A stretch of DNA of 64,000 nt from Jeotgalibacillus haloalkalitolerans (lineage in GTDB: Bacteria; Bacillota; Bacilli; Bacillales; Jeotgalibacillaceae), in contig NZ_JAXQNN010000002.1 in assembly GCF_034427455.1 (NCBI RefSeq), positions 372,001 through 436,000 of the forward strand, written 5' to 3'. Made by a program: the position numbers and the translations under genes. Numbering within the stretch: the stretch's first letter is position 1; each line of letters opens with the position of its first letter. Below the pieces are notes generated by a model. The model made no database searches. It had not been told where the DNA came from and saw only the letters and a list, made by a program, of their open reading frames with translations. Shown piece after piece: positions 1 through 8,370 of the stretch.

Positions 1-806
1 GAACGTCCAAGTCCAGTGAAAATATTTTTAGTGAACCCTTCCCAGACTTCTGCATTCGTTTCATACATATCACATGATATTGAGTTTGTAATATTACTTA
101 ATATACACCTGTAGCCATTGCGCTTTAATACTCTTGTCAGGTGAATATCCTCCACTAGTGAATTCCTGACAGTTTCATGGCCGCCTGACTGGACATAAGC
201 GTTTTTATCAAATAACATGAATGCACCATGAGCAGCAGTAAATGCAGGCTTTTTGGTGAAATTTGCTACTGCATTCGGTAAATGAAAGAATACAAAAAAA
301 TGCTGCATTGGAACGAGTAATTTTGCAAGAAACGTTTTTGCCGGAAATCGGGGGAATCCCGTAATCAGACCTGCTTTATTTTTTTTAAGCAGGTAAAGTG
401 CTTTTAAAACAGCATCTGGTTCCACTCTAACATCCGCATCAATAAAACAGTAATAGTCCCCAGTTGCCTCTTTACTTAACTGATAGCATGCGTATACTTT
501 CCCTACCCACTGTTCAGGTAACGGCTTCCCCTGAATCACTTTAATATCGCTGCTGAATTGTTCGAGTATGCTTTCAGTTTGATCTTCAGAATGATCATTT
601 AATACAATAATCTCTTTGTTGGCATATGAAGTATCCAATATAGACTGAATAACTCCGGCTGCGTTGCCTTCTTCATTTCTCATTGGAATTAAAAAAGATA
701 TCCTAGAAGACTGGTCGTCTGTTCTATTTTTTAACCTGGGCATTGTGAGGATATTCAGGATTGTCAGCAGCAAAAAAATCAATAATATACATATATAAAT
801 AACCAC
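1..806 (-). CDS. Family 2 glycosyltransferase, carotenoid type (partial)
   Basis: A membrane-anchored GT2-family transferase whose 3' end lies beyond the left edge; about 268 residues are visible. It opens with a hydrophobic helix (residues 2-20), followed by the nucleotide-sugar fold with an SFLIPMRNE strand and an IDADVR (DxD-type) metal and sugar-nucleotide site. Start: GTG at 806, placed behind a perfect AGGAGG 8 bases upstream. It is 28 bases downstream of an acyltransferase and a CruF-like gene on the same strand. In C30 carotenoid clusters of Bacillus and Planococcus relatives such a transferase glycosylates the diapolycopenoic acid end before acylation. The family and the context are seen; the carotenoid substrate is inferred. 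Confidence 0.8.
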   Translation of the reverse strand, partial: MVIYICILLIFLLLTILNILTMPRLKNRTDDQSSRISFLIPMRNEEGNAAGVIQSILDTSYANKEIIVLNDHSEDQTESILEQFSSDIKVIQGKPLPEQWVGKVYACYQLSKEATGDYYCFIDADVRVEPDAVLKALYLLKKNKAGLITGFPRFPAKTFLAKLLVPMQHFFVFFHLPNAVANFTKKPAFTAAHGAFMLFDKNAYVQSGGHETVRNSLVEDIHLTRVLKRNGYRCILSNITNSISCDMYETNAEVWEGFTKNIFTGLGR

Positions 807-834
807 GTCTCAATCCTCCTTCGGGCTTATGCAG

Positions 835-1539
835 TTACTTTCTCTTTAAAGCCTCAAGCCATTCACTGGAGGTTTTAAAGCCTTTCACAAATCCTTTAAA
901 GTGATGTAGCTCTTCATTGATAATATCTGCTTTCATCTGATCGAGCGACTGCTCAAGTGATTGCCGCAAAACGTCACTTTTTTCTTTTCGGTTCAGGCTG
1001 GTAAGCGCTTCAGACTGAATCGGCTGCCCTATTGTAATAAAGAGCTCGGGACGCTGATCATGACGAAAAGTATAACAGGCTGAAACCGGAATGATTTCTG
1101 CATCCGGATTTTTTTCTGCCAGATAGGCAGGGCCGTTCATAAATGATAGCGGCCGTTTATCCAGATGCTCTTCTTTACCCTGCGGAAAAATCCACACAGA
1201 CTTTTGATCTTTTAATAACTGATCAGCGAATTGCAGACTTCTGATTAGAGATTTCGGTGATTCAGGATCAACCGGAAATGCGCCGATCTTTGAGAAAAAA
1301 GTAAACTTTTCAATACCGTCCCTACTCATCATGGCGTAGGCATCTTCATGTAATAAATATCGGTTAAGATAAAAAACAATTAAACCATCCCACCAGCTCG
1401 AATGATTCATAATATATAACCTTGCTTTATCAGAAGACTGATGCTGATTATGGATGTAGACTCTGTAAAAATGCTTTTTTAATTGCCAGGTTAAATATTT
1501 TCCGAGTATATATTCAGTTCGGGAAGATTTGTTATTCAT
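835..1539 (-). CDS. PlsC-like acyltransferase of the carotenoid cluster
   Basis: A 234-residue protein of the 1-acylglycerol-3-phosphate acyltransferase (PlsC) superfamily. It shows the acyl-transfer block NHSSWWD (H-x4-D) and a second block FPQGKEEH where most family members have FPEG. Start ATG at 1539 has GGAGG just upstream, and its ATG overlaps the TGA of the preceding cruF-like gene (ATGA), implying translational coupling. A longer reading frame upstream is only overlap with that gene. Placed between a CruF-like protein and a GT2 glycosyltransferase, it is best explained as the enzyme that attaches a fatty acid to a glycosylated C30 carotenoid. A role in phospholipid synthesis is the alternative. 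Confidence 0.78.
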   Translation of the reverse strand: MNNKSSRTEYILGKYLTWQLKKHFYRVYIHNQHQSSDKARLYIMNHSSWWDGLIVFYLNRYLLHEDAYAMMSRDGIEKFTFFSKIGAFPVDPESPKSLIRSLQFADQLLKDQKSVWIFPQGKEEHLDKRPLSFMNGPAYLAEKNPDAEIIPVSACYTFRHDQRPELFITIGQPIQSEALTSLNRKEKSDVLRQSLEQSLDQMKADIINEELHHFKGFVKGFKTSSEWLEALKRK

Positions 1540-2288
1540 CGGAACCTCCTGCTGATCATCAAATAAATGAGGTAAGTAATCAGGAGTCCTGCTGCGGTTG
1601 CAAAAATAGCAAAGTACAGCTGATATGCAAATGCAGTGATGACAAACATGATAATCATTAAAAAGTACAGCCAGTTTGTACGCTTTGTCCATGTTTCATC
1701 TGATGACGGCCCCGCCATAAAATAAACGATAAATTGAATAATAAATGAAACATAAAACCAGGCGATGAAATTCTGTGTCGGTATATCATAATAAGGACCT
1801 GTATCATCCCACACCCAATACTGTTTTGCCTGATAAGCGACAGGATCGATGATTAAATCCATACAAACCGCTAACAGCGATGTAATAAATGCAAAACCAA
1901 GTCCTTTTATAAAGCTTTTTGGTTTTCCCAATAAACGGGTCATTAAACTGAGTGAAGTAAATATGACCATTACCCAGGCAAATCCAATGGTCAGCGGAAC
2001 TCCAAAAACCTGAATTCCGAAATCCTGTTCATAATGATAGGCCCCGAATATAATGCCATATTTTACACCGAGCGATTCAGCCCACATAGTAAATGCCATA
2101 ATGATGACGCTGATGATAAACCCTCTCAGGTTACCAAGAACCTTCATTCCATAATAAATAGACAGAATGCCTGCCAAATATAAAAATACAGCATTTGCCC
2201 ACTCCAGGAATGGAGGCAATAAATCAAATGCAACTAATATAACGCCAATTCCGTACCATACTAAAAAAACTTTCCAGACAACATTCAT
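1536..2288 (-). CDS. cruF: Carotenoid biosynthesis membrane protein (CruF/DUF422-like)
   Basis: A 250-residue polytopic membrane protein with about seven hydrophobic helices and short loops, the pattern of the CruF/bisanhydrobacterioruberin hydratase family that hydrates the psi end of carotenoids (C-1' hydroxylation). Conserved polar stretches such as WAESLGVKYGIIFGAYHY and DLIIDPVAYQ are typical of that family. The start at 2288 follows AAGGTGATTGA. It is the first gene of a leftward operon with an acyltransferase and a glycosyltransferase. The desaturase (crtN) and synthase (crtM) genes are not in the window and would be expected to the left. Confidence 0.75.
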   Translation of the reverse strand: MNVVWKVFLVWYGIGVILVAFDLLPPFLEWANAVFLYLAGILSIYYGMKVLGNLRGFIISVIIMAFTMWAESLGVKYGIIFGAYHYEQDFGIQVFGVPLTIGFAWVMVIFTSLSLMTRLLGKPKSFIKGLGFAFITSLLAVCMDLIIDPVAYQAKQYWVWDDTGPYYDIPTQNFIAWFYVSFIIQFIVYFMAGPSSDETWTKRTNWLYFLMIIMFVITAFAYQLYFAIFATAAGLLITYLIYLMISRRFR

Positions 2289-2326
2289 TCAATCACCTTC
2301 CAGGCCTTTAAAATAGTTTGTTATGT

Positions 2327-2332
2327 TATAAT
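2327..2332 (+). promoter_or_regulatory. Extended -10 promoter of MATE gene
   Basis: TGTTATAAT gives an extended -10 (TGnTATAAT) about 65 bases before the MATE start; no good -35 is seen. The short leader that follows contains a small hairpin (AGATT/AATCT near 2340-2350) and no strong Shine-Dalgarno, so translation initiation may be weak. Confidence 0.5.
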
Positions 2333-2391
2333 GCTCTGAGATTTAAAATCTAGTCACTAATAGGTGTAATAGAAAGCGAGCCGGATTTTTT

Positions 2392-3753
2392 ATGGAGCAA
2401 ACATTTAATCTGAAACAAAAGCTGAAACAATTTTCGGTTATTCTGATCCCGATTCTTGTCACGCAACTTGGCTTATTTGCAATGAATTTCTTTGACACGA
2501 TTATGTCAGGTCAATATTCTACCGCGGATCTTGCAGGTGTTGCTATCGGATCTTCACTCTGGATGCCAGTATTTACAGGCCTATCCGGTATCCTTCTTGC
2601 AGTAACGCCAATTGTTGCGCAATTAATTGGCGGTAAAAAAGAAATGTATGTAAAAAACACAGTGATCCAGGGTATATATCTCGCAGTCATTATGGCAGTG
2701 GTCATTTTAATCGCCGGATTGATTGCGGTTAATCCGATTCTCTCTATGATGAATATTGATAATGAAGTCCGCAGAGTTGCGGGGCTTTATCTGGCTGCGC
2801 TTGCTGCAGGAATCATTCCATTGTTTGTATACAATGTTCTGCGTTCTTTTATTGATGCACTTGGTTTTACCAGAGTAACGATGTATGTCACGCTCATGTC
2901 GTTACCGCTTAATGTCATTTTTAACTATATCCTTATATTCGGAAAGCTTGGTTTACCTGCGCTTGGCGGTGTTGGTGCGGGTGTAGCTTCAGCCATTACG
3001 TACTGGCTGATCTGCATCATTTCAATTGTGATCGTACACCGGAATCGTCCTTTCAGCGAATATCAGGTATTCAGGCATAAGGTAAAAGCCGATTTTACAA
3101 AATGGAAGGAAATTCTTCTAATCGGCATCCCGATCGGTTTTTCTATATTTTTCGAAACAAGTATTTTCTCTGCAGTCACGCTATTCATGAGTGTGTATAC
3201 GACAGAAGTGATTGCCGCTCATCAGGCAGCGATCAATTTCTCTTCGTTTTTATATATGATTCCTCTCAGTATATCAATGGCGCTCACAATTGTCGTCGGA
3301 TTTGAAGCAGGAGCCGGCAGATTGAAAGATGCAAGAACTTATGGTTACATGGGTGTGTCAATCGCAGTTTTAATTGCTGCAACAGGCGGAATACTGACCT
3401 ATATATTCAAGGATGCCGTTGCCGGTATTTATGTAACAGATCAGCAGGTGATTAATCTGACAGCACAATTTCTGATATTCGCAGTATTATTCCAGTTGTC
3501 AGACGCAATTCAGGCTCCGGTTCAAGGTGTATTAAGAGGATATAAAGATGTTAATATTACACTGATCATGACAATGATCTCATACTGGGTCATTGGTCTG
3601 CCGGTTGGATATCTATTAGCAAATTATACAGAATGGGCATACTTTGGATACTGGATCGGTTTAATTGCCGGACTTACAGCAGGCGCAATCACACTGACAA
3701 TCAGAATGGTTATTATACAGCGGAATAAAATGAAGGCAGCTCCCGGTTATTAA
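2392..3753 (+). CDS. MATE-family multidrug/Na+ antiporter (NorM-like)
   Basis: A 453-residue, 12-helix exporter of the MATE family, which expels cationic drugs or toxins in exchange for Na+ or H+. The N-terminal signature ILVTQLGLFAMNFFDTIMSG and the internally repeated two-bundle layout (residues about 15-220 and 235-445) are typical of NorM/YojI proteins of Bacillales. ATG 2392 is the first possible start in frame and matches the family N-terminus, although the upstream sequence (GAAAGCGAG) is a poor ribosome-binding site. Divergent from the carotenoid operon, it is monocistronic and ends in a hairpin that covers its stop codon. The substrate is unknown. Confidence 0.88.
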   Translation: MEQTFNLKQKLKQFSVILIPILVTQLGLFAMNFFDTIMSGQYSTADLAGVAIGSSLWMPVFTGLSGILLAVTPIVAQLIGGKKEMYVKNTVIQGIYLAVIMAVVILIAGLIAVNPILSMMNIDNEVRRVAGLYLAALAAGIIPLFVYNVLRSFIDALGFTRVTMYVTLMSLPLNVIFNYILIFGKLGLPALGGVGAGVASAITYWLICIISIVIVHRNRPFSEYQVFRHKVKADFTKWKEILLIGIPIGFSIFFETSIFSAVTLFMSVYTTEVIAAHQAAINFSSFLYMIPLSISMALTIVVGFEAGAGRLKDARTYGYMGVSIAVLIAATGGILTYIFKDAVAGIYVTDQQVINLTAQFLIFAVLFQLSDAIQAPVQGVLRGYKDVNITLIMTMISYWVIGLPVGYLLANYTEWAYFGYWIGLIAGLTAGAITLTIRMVIIQRNKMKAAPGY

Positions 3754-3770
3754 CCGGGAGCTTTCTATTT
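3738..3770 (+). terminator. Terminator of MATE gene
   Basis: A perfect inverted repeat AGCTCCCGGTTA / TAACCGGGAGCT that includes the stop codon, followed by TTTCTATTTT. It lies between convergent genes; the T-rich side favours + strand termination. Confidence 0.75.
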
Positions 3771-4538
3771 TCTATAGATTTTACCTAATACATCCTTCCC
3801 GCCTGTTACAGGAATAATCGCACCTGTGATAAATCCTGAATCTTCATGAATCAGAAATGAAAGCACTCTCGCAATATCTTCACCACTCCCAGGTCTTCCA
3901 ACCGGATTTTCATGGTCCTCAGAGCCAATCGCATCCTTAATGCTAAGCTCTTTCCAGTCCCCCTCGATATCTCCGGGACAAATCATATTGGCTGTAATGC
4001 CATTTTCAGCTTCTTCAAGTGCAATTGTTTTAGTCAGCGAAGCAAGACCGCTTTTAGCAGAAGCAAAGGCGGAACGGTAAACCCAGCCCGGTACACTATC
4101 AACACGGTCATATCCAAAAGTGACGATCCTTCCCCACTGATGTTCACGCATAATTGGAATGATATGCTTTGATAAATAAAATACTGCACTCAAATTCCCA
4201 TTAACCATCTGATCCCATTCGTCAAAGGAATACTCAGTCATTTTCTTCCTTTCTGCAATGTAGGGACCTGCATTATGAATGAGAACATCAATTTTTTCAA
4301 TACCATAATCATTGATTTGATTGATTAACGCTAAGCTGCCTTCCTTAGAAGCAATATCTGCTTTGATCGCAATACATTTCTTTTTACTCAAATCGCTAAG
4401 ATCAGAAGCTAATTTTAAAGCATGCTCATCATCAGATCTGTAATTGACAATAACCCTGTAACCCTGGGAGGCAAGGAATGACGCAGTAAATTTGCCAATT
4501 CCTTTTGCCCCCCCCGTTATTAATATTGTTTTATCCAT
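3765..4538 (-). CDS. Atypical short-chain dehydrogenase (YtkK-like)
   Basis: A 257-residue Rossmann protein of the SDR family. The cofactor site TGGAKGIG (near residue 10) and NNAG-type segment (HNAGPYIAERK) are present. At the catalytic positions the usual Y-x3-K is F-x3-K (AFASAKSG) and the Ser 13 residues upstream is Arg, so classical SDR chemistry is unlikely. The sequence resembles the Bacillus YtkK group, which shares the GPYIxERK and PGWxxRSAF segments; this is from memory of the family. ATG 4538 is used with GGAG 9 bases upstream; an in-frame GTG at 4553 overlaps that site. It is monocistronic, with palindromes in its promoter. Confidence 0.75.
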   Translation of the reverse strand: MDKTILITGGAKGIGKFTASFLASQGYRVIVNYRSDDEHALKLASDLSDLSKKKCIAIKADIASKEGSLALINQINDYGIEKIDVLIHNAGPYIAERKKMTEYSFDEWDQMVNGNLSAVFYLSKHIIPIMREHQWGRIVTFGYDRVDSVPGWVYRSAFASAKSGLASLTKTIALEEAENGITANMICPGDIEGDWKELSIKDAIGSEDHENPVGRPGSGEDIARVLSFLIHEDSGFITGAIIPVTGGKDVLGKIYRK

Positions 4539-4553
4539 TGACGTCAACTCCAC

Positions 4554-4600
4554 ATGAGATTCTTAATCTCATTGTATGGATAAACGTTTATGGAAAGCAA
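4554..4600 (-). promoter_or_regulatory. SDR gene promoter with two palindromes
   Basis: Reading leftward: -35 TTGCTT (4595-4600), 18-base spacer, -10 TACAAT (4571-4576). The spacer contains the perfect palindrome ATAAACGTTTAT (4580-4591), whose core resembles a CcpA cre site but lacks the outer TG/CA. A second inverted repeat ATGAGATT/AATCTCAT (4554-4572) sits at the expected transcript start. Both would suit operators; no regulator is encoded nearby. Confidence 0.55.
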
Positions 4601-4612
4601 ATATTAACGTGT

Positions 4613-5707
4613 TTAATCAATGATGCCGGTACTTGACAGAGACATATCCACAGTAACCTCTATAGGCAGTTCTGAAAACTTTTGATGCCATTCATCCTTA
4701 TCCCACTCTTCAGGTGCTAAGGCAGCAGTCATTCTGCCAATTCCTAATATATCTGATTGGTTTTCCTGCAGAATCATAAACAGAGCTTCAGTATCTTCTT
4801 TGATTGTTTTCTCCCACCATGCTTCTACAGACTTTAATTTTTCTGCGCCTACTAAATGATCAGGTCCATACTCAGCAATTGCTCCTTTTAATTTCACTTC
4901 AACTGACAGACTGAATGGATTTTCTTTAAACTTAAGATTTGTTTTTGAATCTTTCATCTCGATTGTCATCCAATTTGAAACTTCCGGCTGTTCATCTTCT
5001 GAAAATTTCTTTGTCAGACGAAGGATTCTCGGTGTTTCGTTTCTTAAAATATTGAACAAAGTAGACTGATCATGGTCAAGATAGACATCAACGTAACGGT
5101 CTTTACTGAACAATGAAGTGCCTACAGCCTCTACCCTTTTTAAGTCTTCTCTGTAAATCAGAATCGGCATAAACAGATCTTTTCCAGGATCAAGTAATAT
5201 TGTACATGCCTGTTGAAGAGTCATTTTAGGTATTACATTAATAATCTCTGAACTTTCGAGCAACCCTGCGAAATATTCTGATTTGTTTTTTTGTGACTCT
5301 ATTGGCTGCTCTAATAACTCTTTTGCAGAAGTATCAGTCATAGCCATTCGTGCATTGAGGTGATGCTTGGGATCTCTATAAACTACATCTATATAAGGAT
5401 AGATTTGATCTCTCGCTAAGTCATTTCCCAGTATCATTACCTGCAGTTTTGAAAAGTCTATATGCTCAGCGACAAGTGTATCGATATGATAACGGCTATC
5501 GCGAACTGTATTTTCATTTGTCGATAATACATTTACTTCTTCAATTGCTTCATCAACAGGAGGGGCTACTGATGTTGTCTGCTCAGAGCCATCTTCTAGT
5601 ACATCATAGCCTACTGTATAAACCAACTGTACATCTTTAAGTAAATTCTGATCCCAGCACCCTGACAATAAACAAATACAGCATAGCAGCAACACATATT
5701 TTTTCAA
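4613..5707 (-). CDS. Spore germination lipoprotein, Ger(x)C (C subunit)
   Basis: A 364-residue lipoprotein of the GerAC/GerBC/GerKC family, the C subunit of nutrient germinant receptors anchored on the outer face of the spore inner membrane. The signal peptide ends in a lipobox LSGC with lipidated Cys17 followed by WD, as is usual in the family. The rest is the extracytoplasmic three-domain GerC body. Its ATG overlaps the stop of the permease gene by ATGA, so all three subunits are made from one mRNA. The germinant recognised cannot be told from sequence. Confidence 0.93.
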   Translation of the reverse strand: MKKYVLLLCCICLLSGCWDQNLLKDVQLVYTVGYDVLEDGSEQTTSVAPPVDEAIEEVNVLSTNENTVRDSRYHIDTLVAEHIDFSKLQVMILGNDLARDQIYPYIDVVYRDPKHHLNARMAMTDTSAKELLEQPIESQKNKSEYFAGLLESSEIINVIPKMTLQQACTILLDPGKDLFMPILIYREDLKRVEAVGTSLFSKDRYVDVYLDHDQSTLFNILRNETPRILRLTKKFSEDEQPEVSNWMTIEMKDSKTNLKFKENPFSLSVEVKLKGAIAEYGPDHLVGAEKLKSVEAWWEKTIKEDTEALFMILQENQSDILGIGRMTAALAPEEWDKDEWHQKFSELPIEVTVDMSLSSTGIID

Positions 5708-6789
5708 CGATCTCCCACCTTTTTTCTCAGCAAGCTGACTAGAAGTGTAAATATCGGAATGATGATCGTAAATGTCAGCAACATGATGAACAGTTGATCC
5801 TGAAGCAAGTTAATTTCAGATTTTGTTTCAATAAAAATTGAAATGATAAAAACAATAAATGTACTGATTACAACTGAATATTTATGTGATTTCAGTTTAA
5901 TCAAAGCCTGTATTCCTATTCCCGCAATAAATAAGTAATTTATACAAACAGCTGTTGAAATAATAATCCAAAACGTCAAAAACAAAATGTCAATCCTGTC
6001 AATAATCATCAGGCTTAGTGCCTTCATAATGTATAAAACCGGATATGGTACAATTTTTATCTCGTCAATGTAAAAAAACAACTGTACAGATATTATCAGA
6101 AATATATAAAACAACGTGACCAGCGCAGTGCCAACCATTCCTTTTCTCAACTCTGATGATCTCTTTTCATTTTTTAAAAAGTGTGAAATAAATAAGATCA
6201 TTTCAAAGCCCGATAGTGCAGCGATAGCAGGAACTACTCCTTCAATGATTGCCTTCAAGCCTTCTGAACCTATCGGTAATAAATAATAAAACTGAGGTGA
6301 GGCATATACAAATAAAACAAGAATTAAAAATATCGGTATCGAAAAAGAAATTAGTACTGAAAACCTTGCGATCAGAGAAATGTTTTCTATAGCCAGATAA
6401 ACAGACGGTATAAGAAGCATCAGAATTACGACCCAATTCGGTGTATAAATATTAATCCAGTCAGTGATTAATTGCTGATATGAAACAGTTACCAGAATCA
6501 AAATAAATAAAATATATAAGATTGTTAAAAGCAGAAAAACTTTACCTAAAATCCGGCCAAATACGATTGTTAAAAATTCAAAATAGGAAGTGGAACCGCA
6601 TCTTAATAACAGCCAGATATATATCATCACAACAATTTGTACAGCCAGACCACCTATTATCATTGATATCCAGGCATCCTGACCAGCTTTCACTGCGATT
6701 GTGGATGGCATAGATAAAGCAGAAATACCCATTTGAGTCTGCAGGGTTAAAAAACATAATTGCCAACCTGTCAGTTTATTTTTTTGCAT
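5704..6789 (-). CDS. Spore germination permease, GerAB family (B subunit)
   Basis: A 361-residue integral membrane protein of about ten helices in the APC-like GerAB family, thought to bind the germinant. The start is ATG 6789 (MQKNKLTGWQ) behind GGTGG; the reading frame stays open upstream into the A-subunit gene but that extension has no family features. The first 14 bases overlap the 3' end of the A-subunit gene, and the 3' end overlaps the C-subunit start. Motifs such as QTQMGISALSMPS near the first helix are characteristic of the family. Confidence 0.93.
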   Translation of the reverse strand: MQKNKLTGWQLCFLTLQTQMGISALSMPSTIAVKAGQDAWISMIIGGLAVQIVVMIYIWLLLRCGSTSYFEFLTIVFGRILGKVFLLLTILYILFILILVTVSYQQLITDWINIYTPNWVVILMLLIPSVYLAIENISLIARFSVLISFSIPIFLILVLFVYASPQFYYLLPIGSEGLKAIIEGVVPAIAALSGFEMILFISHFLKNEKRSSELRKGMVGTALVTLFYIFLIISVQLFFYIDEIKIVPYPVLYIMKALSLMIIDRIDILFLTFWIIISTAVCINYLFIAGIGIQALIKLKSHKYSVVISTFIVFIISIFIETKSEINLLQDQLFIMLLTFTIIIPIFTLLVSLLRKKVGDR

Positions 6790-8278
6790 GTTTCCACCAC
6801 CGGTTTTTTCCAAACCTTTTACGTTGAATTGGATTAGCATCTGCAGAACGTGTATTTTGCTGTGGAGCAGGTATCCTGATGAATGTGTCTTTAATTCCAG
6901 ACACGTGAAATGGCGCAAGTGGTGATAAGTATGGTGTAGTAAGTGATTCAAGCTTTATTAAATGAATCATCAAAATAACCAGTCCTGCTGCGACACCCAG
7001 AAAGCCAAACAACGATGCAATTATCATAAACGGAAACCTTAAAATTCTAATCGTTGTGTTCATTTCTACAGAAGGAACTACAAATGAGGATATAGCAGTA
7101 AGTGCAACGACAATCACCATTAAATTTGATATAAACCCTGCATTTACTACTGCATCCCCAATAACAAGTCCACCAACAATACCGATTGTCTGACCAATAG
7201 GATTCGGCAGTCGGATACCTGCTTCACGAATTAATTCAATTGTCAATTCGAGGATCAATGCTTCGACTAATGGAGGATACGGGATGTTTTCAACTGCTCT
7301 TTTTGCAGGTAACGTAAGAGCTTCCGGTATAATTTCAAAATGGTAACTAATTGTAGCAATATAGAGTGCAGGCAGTAACAATGCAATTAAAAAACTAGCA
7401 ATCCTGAGTAAGCGGTAAAAAGTTCCGACTATAAATCGTCCATTATAATCATCTGGAGACTGATAAAAAGAAAAAAAGTTTACAGGTGCAATCAGTGCGG
7501 TAGGTGAACCGTCCATCATAAAGGCAATTCTTCCCTCCATCAGATTAGCTACTGTCCGTTCCGGTTTTTCAGTATTTAAAAATTGCGGAAATGGTGTATA
7601 ATTACTATCTTCAATAAACTCCTCAATGTGACCGACACTAAATGCAACATCGACATCAACTGCGTTTAATCTCATCGTGTACTCTTCAACAAGCATCGGG
7701 TCAGCAAGGTCATTTAAATAAATTAGTGCTGTTTTTCTATGAGAGTGAGAGCCGATTGAAAAATATTTAATAATCAGATGAGGACTTTTCAGCCTTGACC
7801 TGATCAGATTTAAATTAACAATTAGATTCTCATTAAATCCGGTGTGGGATCCTCTTACAATCTGCTCGTTTTTAGGTTCCTGGATCGCTCTTTGGAAAAT
7901 TTTAAGAGACTTCACACTTGTGATTGACCAGGCCCCGGCATCATTGGTTATGAGCACCGTATCTCCGTTTAGTAATAATTTTATCGCTTCACTAAATGAA
8001 ATATCTGAAGATTGGTTTTTCACATCAAGTGTATCCGGAAATTCATCAGTCTTCCAGAACATATCACTTATCCATTCAAGTAAATCACTCTGCTTGTCAG
8101 TATCTACCAGGGATTCGTAATAAAGAATAGCTGTCTTTTTATCAAGGTAATCTAAAATAACAGTTGCCAAGTCATCAGAGTTACCTGAACTGAAATTAAC
8201 TTGTTCAATCAATTCATTAAAAGACTTACATTGATTAATTTGATTCAGTTTTTTAAACCTCTTCTGATCTTTTTTCAT
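6776..8278 (-). CDS. Spore germination protein, GerAA family (A subunit)
   Basis: A 500-residue A subunit of a GerA-type receptor. Residues about 1-260 are the cytosolic domain, ending in the family signature MEGRIAFMMDGSPTALIAP; residues about 275-450 carry five to six membrane helices that form the oligomeric ion channel in this family; the tail is basic (KRFGKNRWWKHAKK). Start at 8278 lies behind AAGGATG. It is the first gene of a three-gene operon with a sigma-G-like promoter only 20 bases upstream, as expected for forespore expression. Confidence 0.94.
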   Translation of the reverse strand: MKKDQKRFKKLNQINQCKSFNELIEQVNFSSGNSDDLATVILDYLDKKTAILYYESLVDTDKQSDLLEWISDMFWKTDEFPDTLDVKNQSSDISFSEAIKLLLNGDTVLITNDAGAWSITSVKSLKIFQRAIQEPKNEQIVRGSHTGFNENLIVNLNLIRSRLKSPHLIIKYFSIGSHSHRKTALIYLNDLADPMLVEEYTMRLNAVDVDVAFSVGHIEEFIEDSNYTPFPQFLNTEKPERTVANLMEGRIAFMMDGSPTALIAPVNFFSFYQSPDDYNGRFIVGTFYRLLRIASFLIALLLPALYIATISYHFEIIPEALTLPAKRAVENIPYPPLVEALILELTIELIREAGIRLPNPIGQTIGIVGGLVIGDAVVNAGFISNLMVIVVALTAISSFVVPSVEMNTTIRILRFPFMIIASLFGFLGVAAGLVILMIHLIKLESLTTPYLSPLAPFHVSGIKDTFIRIPAPQQNTRSADANPIQRKRFGKNRWWKHAKK

Positions 8279-8297
8279 ATAGACACATCCTTACAAT

Positions 8298-8327
8298 CAG
8301 TATGTCTAAAGATGAAAAAAATAATCA
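8298..8327 (-). promoter_or_regulatory. Predicted sigma-G promoter of the ger operon
   Basis: On the minus strand TGATTA (8322-8327) and CATACTG (8298-8304) are separated by 17 bases, close to the sigma-G consensus TGAATA-N17/18-CATACTA. Transcription would start about 12 bases before the gerA-type start codon. Confidence 0.65.
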
Positions 8328-8357
8328 AAAAAACTCTCCAATGATGGAGAGTTTTTG
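8328..8357 (-). terminator. Terminator of the CAP protein gene
   Basis: Inverted repeat ACTCTCCA/TGGAGAGT (8333-8352) with a 4-base loop and seven Ts on the minus strand. It ends just before the ger promoter. Confidence 0.85.
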
Positions 8358-8370
8358 AATGTGATGTTAT

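Noticed and set aside
1422-1661. ORFs antisense to the carotenoid genes
   Set aside because: No site, no family features; coding pattern belongs to the minus strand.
2339-2391. Possible riboswitch before the MATE gene
   Set aside because: The leader is only about 53 bases, with one weak hairpin and no match to guanidine, preQ1 or purine aptamer cores.
4580-4591. CcpA cre site at ATAAACGTTTAT
   Set aside because: The core fits but the outer TG and CA of the cre consensus are missing, so I record it only as a palindrome.
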